NCBI RefSeq assembly: GCF_000388065.1 | Contig: NW_009242980.1 | Span: 156,250 to 187,188, forward strand | DNA length: 30,939 nt | Direction: 5' to 3' | DNA from: Fonticula alba | Lineage: Eukaryota; Opisthokonta; Rotosphaerida; Fonticulaceae | In this document: positions 1 to 9,500 of the stretch, piece after piece | How the letters are laid out: each line of letters begins with the position of its first letter | Numbering within the stretch: the stretch's first letter is position 1 | The notes under the pieces: model-generated | The model's input: only the letters and a program-made list of their open reading frames with translations | The model's database searches: none | Told to the model about the DNA's origin: nothing | Position numbers and translations under genes: made by a program

Positions 1-120
1 CCCCCCCCCACCCTCTCGCACTCACTCAATCACACCCACCCAATTGCCCCATGGCACAGGAAACGCCGCGTCCCCCGCTCAAGGCGACCCGGCAGCCCCG
101 GCATCCGGCCGCCCTCCAGC
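1..120 (+). promoter_or_regulatory. 5' leader of the first gene
   Basis: This is a C-rich stretch starting with nine Cs at the window edge, followed by a CT/CA-rich segment. An ATG at 51 lies in another frame from the chosen start at 121 and opens a long overlapping frame with no recognisable protein. Its context (C at -3) is weaker than that of the ATG at 121 (A at -3), so leaky scanning or a transcription start after position 51 would explain use of 121. No TATA box is visible. Confidence 0.4.
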
Positions 121-2505
121 ATGGCGCTGCCCATGCGCACCCGACCCAACCAACGGCCGCCCCCCACGCCGCTGGCCGACATCGTGCCACTGCTCCTGGC
201 GCCGGAGTCGCTCCTGAGCAAGCACCAGCTCTTCCGGTACCGCGCCGCGGCCAGCCCCCTGGCCATGGGGCTCCTTTCGACCGGGCCCAACCCCTTCTGG
301 CCGCTGCTGCCGATCGACCTGCGCCGGCCCATGATGTGGCAGCTGGTCCAGGCCAGCATCCAAAGCCGGATATCCACCATGACCCTGCAGCGCCAGCGCC
401 CGCAGCCCCTGTCCCTCACCACCCGGCGCTGGTCCAACACCCTCCTGGGGCAGGCCCTCCTCCGGCACTATGTCGAAGAGCACCCGAGCCTGATGACCCA
501 CTCGCCCAATCAGATTGGCAGCTTCCACCGGCGCCGGCACATCCGCATGATGGCCCGGCTCATTCGCGACGCCTCGGCCTCGGTCAACCTGCTGATGATG
601 AAGTCCCAGCCGGCCTACCTGAACCGCATGAATGTCACCCCCAGCGAGTACCAGGTCCTGGTGCGCGCGGCCCAGGACAGCGGCTTCTCCGAGCCGGTCA
701 GCTCCATGGCCCGGCGCTTTTACCTCCCGGCCACGTCCATCCTCCAGGCCCTGAAGCACGCCTTCCCCGCCTACAAGTACATCAATCGCCAGTGGAACTT
801 GCCCTTCGAGATCCGCAGCCAAATCCTGCTCATGGCCCGGCACTCCCTGCGCCTGGTCAGCCTGGAAGACATCGGCACCCGCCTCGGCCTGCCGACCAAG
901 GTGGTGGGCGAGCTGCTGCTGTGGTACCTGCCCGGCACGCCGCTCCTCCACTTCAGCCGCGAGACCGTCAACTTCACCCGGCGCCCGGTGTCCGACATGA
1001 GCCAGGCCTTTGCCACCTTCCTGTCGCTGGCCCGGCAGTCGGAATACGGGGCCGCCGAGTCCAATGCGCTGCAGCTGTCCCTCGAGGATGCCTTCCTGGC
1101 CGGGCCGGCATCCTCCCCCGGGGGCAATGGCTCTTCTTCGGCAGGCCCGCGGCCGGCCTCGTGGTCGAATGCCGGCGCCTGCTCGGCGGGCGCTTCGCCG
1201 GCGGACCCGGCCTCGAGCCTGGTCCCGGCGCCGGGCTCCGGCTCCCCCTCGGCCCGCCATCAGAAGGCCCTTTCCCTGCACCTTGCCCGGCGCCGGAAGA
1301 AGGACCCTCGCAAGCATGCCGCCGCCCTGGAGCAGCAGGGGCCGCACCCGGACCACCAGCCGGACACCCCGGCCGGCAGGCTCACCATGCTGGCCAATCG
1401 CGCCGGCATTCCGCTGATCTTCGCCGAGGCCCTGCTGCTGCTGCACCTGCCGGAGCATCCGCTCCTCGAGGGGTCTCCCCTGGCCCGGGTGGCCATCCCG
1501 GTGCATGAGCGCCTCGACCGGTTGGGATCCTCGCACTTGCCGAATCCCGACCACCTGGCCCGGCGATTCCGCCTCTCGCGCAGCATGGCCAATTTGGTCC
1601 TGCTCACATACCTGCCGCTGGTGCCCGGCAACGAGGGGGCCCCCCTGGCGGACCCGGCCGGGCCGGCGCCGGAGCATTCGGACTTCGCCGGCGGGGGGCC
1701 CGGCGGCCCCTCCCCGGGCCGGCGAAGCACCATCGACGACCTGATCCGCGGCAGCGGCGTGCAGGCCATCCAAATTGCCTCGAGGCTCATGCGGCTGCCT
1801 CCCCCCGGGCCGCAGCCCTACGAGGCCGGGACCACCGGCGATCCGGACTTCGGCGCGGACCCCGCCGGCATCGAGGCCATCATGCTCGCCGCCGGGGCCG
1901 ACTCCATGGGCGCCTCCACGGCCCAGGCCGCGGCCCGGGCCGCCAAAGACCTCCGGTCCCGGAAGCGCATCCGGTCCTACGCCCACCCGCAGGATGTCCC
2001 CTCGACCGACCCGCTCTACCACTCGGTCCAGCGGGCCATGCGCCTGCCGTACGACGAGCTGCAGACCCCCACCGAGCGGGCGCTCTTCCTCCTGTGGAAC
2101 CGCAGCGGGGTGTCCCTCTCCCAGCGGGAGATCTCCAACCTGTCGAACCTCTACCCGATGGCCGTGCACCGGCTGGCCAAGCGCTATGCCCCGAACTTCG
2201 AGAGCCCCTACATCTACCGGCTCCCGACCGACCTGATCCGGCGCATTGTCGAGCTCGGGTCGCGCGTCGACGACCAGGGCCGGCGCCTCTTCAGCCTGAC
2301 CGACCTGCAGCTCATCACCAAGGCCGATGTGGCCACCCTGCACTACAACCTCAATCGCTACATCCCGGGCTGGTCGAATCTGCCCCAGCGCTCGCGCAAC
2401 TCCGGCCAGCGCCTGATCGCCGAGCAGGAGCTGTTCAAGGGCGGCCCGGTGCACACCAAGTCCCCGGTGTTGGCCCGGCGCCCGAATGTGGTCATCCGGG
2501 TGTAG
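121..2505 (+). CDS. Unrecognised protein with tandem helix-turn-helix-like repeats
   Basis: This is a single-exon 794-residue protein ending in TAG. I do not recognise the family. Several stretches share one degenerate pattern: an opening LP.(D/E)LR-type helix, a hydrophobic helix, a short S-L-x-D/E-x-I or L-A-R-R-F turn, and a closing helix ending YLPG, YIPG or similar. Rough positions are 62-122, 173-219, 227-274, 418-447, 457-503, 647-692 and 701-750. The clearest unit is 227-274, with LEDIGTRLGLPTKVVGELLL followed by WYLPG. The pattern resembles repeated helix-turn-helix modules. Linkers at 328-380 and 505-535 are Gly/Pro/Ser-rich. The first 17 residues hold three Arg and no acidic residue, so mitochondrial import is possible but unproven. 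The start at 121 is chosen for its good ATG context and because the repeats lie in this frame. Nucleic-acid binding is inference. The gene converges on GCN1. Confidence 0.8.
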   Translation: MALPMRTRPNQRPPPTPLADIVPLLLAPESLLSKHQLFRYRAAASPLAMGLLSTGPNPFWPLLPIDLRRPMMWQLVQASIQSRISTMTLQRQRPQPLSLTTRRWSNTLLGQALLRHYVEEHPSLMTHSPNQIGSFHRRRHIRMMARLIRDASASVNLLMMKSQPAYLNRMNVTPSEYQVLVRAAQDSGFSEPVSSMARRFYLPATSILQALKHAFPAYKYINRQWNLPFEIRSQILLMARHSLRLVSLEDIGTRLGLPTKVVGELLLWYLPGTPLLHFSRETVNFTRRPVSDMSQAFATFLSLARQSEYGAAESNALQLSLEDAFLAGPASSPGGNGSSSAGPRPASWSNAGACSAGASPADPASSLVPAPGSGSPSARHQKALSLHLARRRKKDPRKHAAALEQQGPHPDHQPDTPAGRLTMLANRAGIPLIFAEALLLLHLPEHPLLEGSPLARVAIPVHERLDRLGSSHLPNPDHLARRFRLSRSMANLVLLTYLPLVPGNEGAPLADPAGPAPEHSDFAGGGPGGPSPGRRSTIDDLIRGSGVQAIQIASRLMRLPPPGPQPYEAGTTGDPDFGADPAGIEAIMLAAGADSMGASTAQAAARAAKDLRSRKRIRSYAHPQDVPSTDPLYHSVQRAMRLPYDELQTPTERALFLLWNRSGVSLSQREISNLSNLYPMAVHRLAKRYAPNFESPYIYRLPTDLIRRIVELGSRVDDQGRRLFSLTDLQLITKADVATLHYNLNRYIPGWSNLPQRSRNSGQRLIAEQELFKGGPVHTKSPVLARRPNVVIRV

Positions 2506-2796
2506 GGCTGCCCGCTGGCCCGCCGGCCCGCCGGCCCGGTGCCATGCAACGGTGGACGCCCGGCCGCGAGGCTGCCCCAGGCCCCCCTCCCCATCCTTTT
2601 GCACTTGTGTTTTTATATCCCCCCCCCCCCCTGCCTCCTACCCCCGCGCTGGACGCCGCGGCTCCCCTGCTGCTCGAGGGATGCACCCGCCGACCGCCAT
2701 GCCTATCCTCATTTGTCATTTCCCCCCCCCCCCCCCCTGGCGGCGGCGGCGGCGGCCTGCATCGCCCTCGCCCCGGGGTGCCATGTGCACTCCCCC

Positions 2797-2802
2797 AATA
2801 GA
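2797..2802 (+). promoter_or_regulatory. Possible poly(A) signal AATAGA, first gene
   Basis: AATAGA lies 292 bases after the stop of the first gene and is followed within 60 bases by GT-rich sequence, as expected for a downstream element. The same hexamer follows two minus-strand genes (16539-16544 and 28811-28816). The call is weak for any single site. Confidence 0.3.
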
Positions 2803-2856
2803 ACATGTAACTCCATGTGTGCCTGTGTGATTTGCCTGCCTCCAGCAACATGTGTC

Positions 2857-2888
2857 GTGTGTGTGTGTGTGTGTGTGCGCGCGCGCGC
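2857..2888. repeat. GT/GC dinucleotide tract
   Basis: About ten GT units run straight into about six GC units. The tract is intergenic, between the two convergent genes. Confidence 0.85.
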
Positions 2889-3041
2889 ATGCGTCCGGAC
2901 CGCGACTCGCCCGCTCCCTGCGGGTGCCACCGTCACATCAACCGGGGCACGTTCTTTAAGATGAGGACGCTGCTTCCCGGGGCGGGGCGACGTGCCGGCA
3001 TCCAGACGCCGGACAAATGCCCCTGCCACGGAGCCAGGGAA

Positions 3042-3108
3042 AGGGCACACGCGCGCCGGACGGGCACACGCGCGCCGGACGGGCACACACGCGCCGGATG
3101 GGCACACG
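3042..3108. repeat. 19-bp minisatellite, about 3.5 copies
   Basis: The unit CGGGCACACGCGCGCCGGA recurs at 3042-3060, 3061-3079 and 3080-3098, with a partial copy at 3099-3108. Copies differ at one or two bases. It does not code for anything recognisable. Confidence 0.85.
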
Positions 3109-3422
3109 AAAGCCCCCGTCCCTGGGCCGCCGGGCCAAAAACAGCGTGGGCGCCAGCGAACGCCCGACCCACCCCCCGGACCTGACCGATGTTCCACCAA
3201 AACCACCACGGAAGGGGGCACAGCACATATGTGTGCGTGCATACGCGCATGGGGGTGCTTGTCATGTATTGCTCCGGACAGGCAGGAGAAAAGGGACAAG
3301 AAGCGAAAGAACAGGAGGGGGGAGAGCCGAGAGGAACAGCTCACCACAGGGGGAGGGGAAAATCACAGGGAAAGAAGGTGAAGGGAGAGGGAGAGGACAA
3401 AGGAAAAGACGCTCGCACACAC

Positions 3423-3460
3423 GGGGGGGGGGGGGGGGGGGCCCGGAAAAAGGCCCCCCC

Positions 3461-3485
<25 letters not shown>
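3423..3485. repeat. Two poly-G runs with duplicated spacer
   Basis: G-runs of 19 (3423-3441) and 25 (3461-3485) are each followed by a similar segment, roughly CCGGAAAA(A)GG then C6-7. The second G-run is preceded directly by seven Cs, so C-G foldback and quadruplex structures are possible. In the GCN1 sense strand these are poly-C, about 90-150 bases past the GCN1 stop. Confidence 0.8.
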
Positions 3486-3492
<7 letters not shown>

Positions 3493-3572
3493 AAAGGGCC
3501 CCCCCGGTGGGGGAGGACCGGGCCGAGCCGCTCCTCGGTCGGCTTGGCGCCGCCGCCCTCTCCTCCTCCTCC

Positions 3573-6500
3573 TCACGCGGCCACATCGTCATCCTCGTCA
3601 TCCGACAGGGCCACCTTGACGGTGCCCTTGCGCACGGCGGCCAGCAGACGATCGCGGAGCCACGTGCGCGCCGGCAGGGCCGCATCCGGACCGGAGTCCA
3701 CATACGCCTGGAGCTGGGTGTCGGTCTCGGTGAACAGCGCAAACAGGTAGACCAAAGCCCGCTGGGCCATGGCCGCCGTCGGGGAGCTGCCCTTGGCCGA
3801 GGCGGTCACCAGGGCCGGGGCCAGGGTGTGCACGCGCTCCGGCGTCGGGCCGAAGGCCAGCTCGTTCGGGCGAAGCTTGGCCGCCAGGCGCACGGCCCCG
3901 GCCGCCGCCAGGCGCACATCATCATTGTCCGTCTGCTGGAGAACACCGGCCAGCACCGCCAGCAGGTCCTCCGCCAGGGCCCCATGCTCATGGGTCCACA
4001 GCAGCGACACGAAGGCCAGCAACTGGCCGATGGCCTGGGCCACGGCCGCGCCGGCCGGCCGCGACTGCAGCACCCCCATCAGCCCACGCAGGGTCCGATG
4101 CAGCTGCCGGAGCAGGCCCACATCGGCCACCAGCAGCCGCTGCAGCGGCTGGGCCGCCGCCATGGCCGCCGCCTCATCCGCCGCCCCCGGGGCACGCTCG
4201 GCCGCCAGCCGGCCCAGCAGATCCAGGTAGCGCTCAAGCGACTCGCGATTGGCGCCATCATCGACGGCCACCGCGGCCGCCAGCTCCTCCAGATCCTGCA
4301 CCAGCGACGACAGCAGGGCATGGGCCTCCTCCGGGCCCAGGGCCCCGAGCAGGGCGGCCATGCCGTCCACCGCCGCCGTGGCCAGCCCACGACCAGCCCG
4401 ACGATCGGCCACGATCTCCAGCAGCCCGGCGGCCAGGGGCTCATGCACGGCCAGGGCCACCGGGGCCGCCTGCTCGGCCGGCAGCTGGCGCAGGGCCGCC
4501 GCCGCCGCCCGGAACAGGGCCTCCCGCACCGGGGCCACCGGCTGCCGCTGGAGCTGAGCCTGAAGCTCGGTCAGCAGCAACAGCGGCCGGGTGTGGATGA
4601 CGGCCACGGCCCCGACGCTCGGCACGGCCGCCGCCCGAATGGCCGCCGACCCCTCGTCACCCAGCGCACGCAGCAGCGTGGTCTGCAGCTGGGGGATGAA
4701 CGGCCGCAAGGCCGGGCCCAGGTGCTTCAGCATCACATGCAGCGTGCCGAGCACGGCCACACGCACCGACTCCGCCTGCGCGGCCGGGCTCATGTCCGCC
4801 AGCAGGCGAATCAGCGCACCGGCCACCGGCAGGGTCGACGTCCGGAAGGCCTCCGGCCGAGTCAGCCGCAGCAAGTCCGCCAAGGCCAGGGCCGCCTGCT
4901 CGCGCTCCGCCGCATGGCCATTCAGCAGCGCATGCACATACAGCCCGGCCAGGGAGGACGTCCCCCGGGGCAGGTTCAGGGCGGCCACCGTGGCCCCCCC
5001 GGCCGGGGCATTGGCCGCCGCGGCCAGCACCGTCTGCCGGAGAAGATGCACATTGTCCGGGTAGTTGGCCTTCGGGGTGGCCGCCACCAGGGCATCCAGC
5101 CCGGCCAGGGCCGCCCGGGTCACCTCCTCGGCCGGGTCATTGAGACCCCGGCCCAGCAGCCGCACCAGGGCCGAGGCATTGAGCACGGCAATGCCGGCCG
5201 CCCGGCCGGCATCCCCGCCGGCCCCGGACCCGGTGCTCAGCAGCTCGGCCAGCAGATTGTGCGCGAACTCCCGCACCTCCGGCCGGTTATGCTGCACCAG
5301 CGGCCGCAAGTCCGACAGCACCACCCGCAGGGCATCGGACCCGGAATCCAACGAGGCCAACATGGCCCCGGCCGCCGGCAGCAGGGTGCCCCGCTCGGCC
5401 GGGTTGGCCACCACCAGCCCGACAATGCTGTCCAGCACCGCGGACAGATGCTGCGACAGGGCCTGCCCGGCGAAGGGAATCAACTGGCCCAGGATATGGG
5501 CCCCGGCCACGGTCAGCGGGTTGAACAGGCGCTCCATCAACAGCGGGAACACCTGCGGCCCGCGGAGGATGGCCACCTCCTTCAGGCCGCTGAGGGCCGT
5601 CCGCCGGAGGGCCGACTCCGGCTCCAGCGACTCGTCCAGCAGCGGCGCCAGCAGCTGGCTGACGATCTCCTCCAGGCACGCGCCCCCGGTGACATCCACC
5701 AGCCGGGAGAAGGCCCGCGCGGCCACCGTCCGAACTTCCTCGCACGGATCGCACAGGCCCACACGCACGCAGGCCGACAGGTCGTCCAGCACACGCAGCA
5801 GGTGATTGGTCTCCGCCTGGGCCAGGACCTCCTGCAGGGCCAGCGTGGCCCCGAGGCGCGCCTGCTCCGAGGGCACGGCCCCGGCCGCGGTGGCCATGGC
5901 GGCCGCCGCGCCGCCCGACTCCGCCAGCAGGGTGGCACTCAGCACCGGCACCATGGCCTGCAGGATGCGATCGCTGAACTTGTTCACCAGGTCCCCGAGC
6001 CCACGCACACCCAGGTGATTGAGCTCCGGGATGTCCGACGACAGCAGGCCAATCACCTGGCGGATGAGCACCGCCATCAGCTCGCCAAGCATCTGGCTGG
6101 TATTGCGCACCACCGTCTTCCACACGTGCAGCGAGGTGGACCGCACCTGGAAGTGCGTGTCACTATGCAGCAGGTACAGCGACGACATGATGGTGTCCCG
6201 GCGACTGCGGCCCAGCAACTCCAGGATGATGGCCTGGCTTTGGGCCGAGGCAATCCCATCGTTCTCCCCCACCAGCCCGGTGGTTTGGGTCTTGCCCGAG
6301 GCACCGATCGCATGGAAGAGCATGGTCCCCAGCAGGGTGACCGAGGACTGGCGAATGCGCCAGTTCTCGTTGAACAGCCCCTCCTGGAACCGCGGCAGCA
6401 GCAGCTCCGTGGCCGACTCCGAGAAGTTGGTGATCAGCATCTGCCCCGCGCGCATGGCCGTCTCGCGGACCATCTCCGACTCGTCGGCCAGCGCCTGCAG

Positions 6501-9500
6501 CAGCACCGGGATCAATTGGTTCAGGCTGGACTCCAACTGCGTGGTGAAGGTCGACGGCAGGTACACCAGCAAATTCATGTACCCATCGCGCACGTGCGGC
6601 AGCGGCGACCGGGCCTTCTCCAGGATGGCCGGCAGGTGGTGCTCCCGCAGCTGGGCCCCGGTGGGGTCCATGCAGTAGAGCACCTCGGCCAGGCCGTTGG
6701 CCGCGCCCGAGCGCTCCACCGCGCCCAAGCTCGACTGCGACTCCACCGTGGCATACAGCCAGGACAGGAGCCCCGGCATCTGCGGCACCGTGCGCATGGT
6801 GGTGGCCAGCCGCCCGGTGGCCGGGTCGGCGGCCGCCGCCAGGGCGTCCTCCTCGGCCGCGGCCGACGCCGCCTGCTCGTCCACGAAGGCCGTCACCAGG
6901 GTGCCCAACGCGCGGGCCGAAATCTTCCGCACCTCCGGGAAGGGATCCAGCAGGGTCACCCGCAGCCGGGCCTCCAGCTGCGGCACATACGGCAGCAAGT
7001 CCGCCGGGTCCACCAGGGCCGAAATGTTGGTGACAATCTGGCAGGAAATCCGCCGGACGTCGGACGTCGGCTCGGACAGCCCCCGGATCAGCACCGGCAT
7101 CAGCAGCGCCAGCGAGGCCGAATCGATCATGTGCGCAAACACCAGCCCCAGCAGGGCCCGCAGGGCCGGCAGCGTGCCGCGCGCCGGGTCCGCCAGCGCC
7201 GGCAGCAGCAGCGGCGCCAGCGACTGCATCTCCGGATTGGTGATGCAGCTGCTGATGTGCTGCAGGGCCGCGCGCGCCGCCGCGCCCACCTTCTCATGGG
7301 CATCCACCAGCGTGTTGACCAGCGTCGGCACCAGGCTCGGCAGGAAGGACCCCAACGCACGCGGGGCCAATGTCGCCAGCAGGCCCAGCAGCTCGGCCGC
7401 CGAGGCCCGGGTACGCCACTGCCGGTCTTGCAGACCCTCATGCAGCAGCGGCAGCAGCAGCCGCACCGTGGACAGGTGGATCTGCCGCATGCAGGACTCC
7501 GACGCGGCCGACGCCGCCTGCCGGGTGATGGTCTCCGACTGGCCCAGCCCGGCCAGCATGACCGGCAGCAACTTCACCAGGTACGGGTCGAAGGACCGGC
7601 CAAACAGCCGCGACAGGGCCTCCATCAGGAAGAGCCCGGCCTGGCGAGCGCCCGTCGAGGCCTTGGCCCCGCCATGCGACTCCAGCAGGTCCACCACATG
7701 GTAGCGCTTGAGCGCCGGCAGGCCCTGGCCCCGGAGCAGCCCGGCCGCCCCGCATGCCGCACCCCGGCGCATGACATAGCTGTCGGTGGAGAAGAGCTCC
7801 CCCAGCATGCGCTCGGTGTAGGCCACACGCGTGTCGGCCGGCAGGAAGTCCGTCAGCAGGGGCAGGCACTGGGCCACGGCATACTGCACCGGCTCCGACG
7901 GCGTGGCCAGCGTGTTGAGCAGGCGCTCCACCACGGCCACCACCCGGGCCGTGGTATTCCCCTGGCCCAGGTGCACGGTCAAATGGCCGACCATGCTGAC
8001 CACGGCCTCGCGCACGCGGTCCTGCTCGATGGTCCCGGCATCCGGCTCATTCAGCTGCGCATCCAGCGGGCTCATCAGCTGGTCCAGGTACCGGCCACCG
8101 TGCTCGGCAATCAGGGCCGCCATGGCGGCGATGGCCGCCTCGCGCACCCGCGCATGGATGTCCGCAAAGGCCTGGCCCACCATGAAGTGCAGCGTGTCCA
8201 GGCACTCCTCGGCCGAGGCAAAGTGCCGGGCCGACGCCTCGATCGTCTGGGCCAGCGTCACGCGCGCCTCGAAGTGGTCATGCTGCGTGGCCGCCGTGAT
8301 GATCGGCCGGCCGAACTTGTCCAGCTCCGGCACCGAGGCCCGGATGCGAGTGGCAAACTCCTCCAGCAGGTGCTTCAGAGCCCGGGCCGAGATGGCGGTC
8401 GGCGCGCGGCCGGTCGCCGCCCCGCCGGCCGCCTGGTCCAGGGCCGCCCGCACGGCCGCGATGCCGGAAGCCCGGACATCCGCATGCCGCGACACCAGGT
8501 ACCCCAGCAGATGCGGCAGGAAGTCCTCATCCAGCTGGCCCGGGCGGTGGGTCAACGCGGCCGACGCCTCGGCCGCCGCCCGGATGTGCTCCTGGAAGTT
8601 GGTGGCCGTCTGGTCGTGGCGCAGTAGCCACAGGGCATAGGTCAGGCGCTGGTCCAGATCCCGGACCACCGCCTCGGGCCCGGTGCCCGGGCCCGGCGCC
8701 GGCAGGACATTGAACGCCCGGGCCATGGCCAGCCGGGCAATGGCCTCCGGCGAGGCGGCCAGCCCCAGCAGGGTGCCATACTCCAGGGGGCTGACATTGC
8801 CGGCGGCACTCAGCTGCCGGGCCACCACATTCAGCGAGTCCAGCGCCAAGTGCGAGGCATCGGTCCGGCTGTTGAGCACCCCGGCCAGGGCCAGGATCAG
8901 GTCATTGCGCGGCAGCAGCGGATCATCCAGCAGCACCGCATGCAGGCTCACCAAATCCGCCACAATCGACTGCGTGGTGACATAGTCGGCGACGGCCTTG
9001 CGGGCGGCGCGCACGCGCGCCGGCACCGCCTCCCCGCCCTCCTCGGTGGTCTCCTCGGCGGCGGCGGCGGCCGCGGCCGCGGCGGCCGCCTTGGCCTTGG
9101 CACCGCGCAGCGGCTTCAACACCGCCCCGGTCGACGGGTCGGTGTCCATGAAGCCCGGCGTGTCCAGCAGCGCCGTCGTCAGGGCATCCACCGCGGCCGC
9201 CTGCGGGAAGTCCACCACCGCCCGCAGAAGCGGCACGATGAAGGAGAAGGCCGGCCCCGGCAGCGGCCCGGACGTCGACAGCGGATCATACAGGGCCTCC
9301 ATCAGCTCGGCCAGCTGGGCAAAGTCCAGGGCCGAGGCCCCGGCCTCGGCCGGCCGGCAATCCAGGGCCTTGAGCACCGCCGCCGGCAGGTGGTCAATCT
9401 GCCCGAAGGGCGACGGCAGGCACAGCGACAGCCGCATGAAGGTGTCGATGGCCTTGTCGGACAGCGGCCCAAAGGCAATGGCCGGCCGCAGCACCCGGGC

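Larger units (their letters stand above)
2506..3572. other. Tail-to-tail intergenic region
   Basis: This region holds the 3' flanks of the first gene and of GCN1. Visible contents are C-runs at 2619-2631 and 2722-2736, a GT/GC tract, a 19-bp minisatellite, a purine-rich stretch around 3280-3410 and two poly-G runs. I see no gene. On the minus strand AATACA (3265-3270) is a weak poly(A)-signal candidate for GCN1, about 300 bases past its stop. Confidence 0.6.

Noticed and set aside
79-2604. 841-codon minus-strand frame opposite the first gene
   Set aside because: Composition is Gly/Arg/Gln/His-rich with no motif. The plus-strand frame has structured repeats.
3189-8627. Very long plus-strand open frame (1812 codons) opposite GCN1
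   Set aside because: It mirrors GCN1 codons in GC-rich DNA with few stops, is mostly Arg/Gln/Gly/His, and starts in homopolymer-rich intergenic DNA. No domain is visible.
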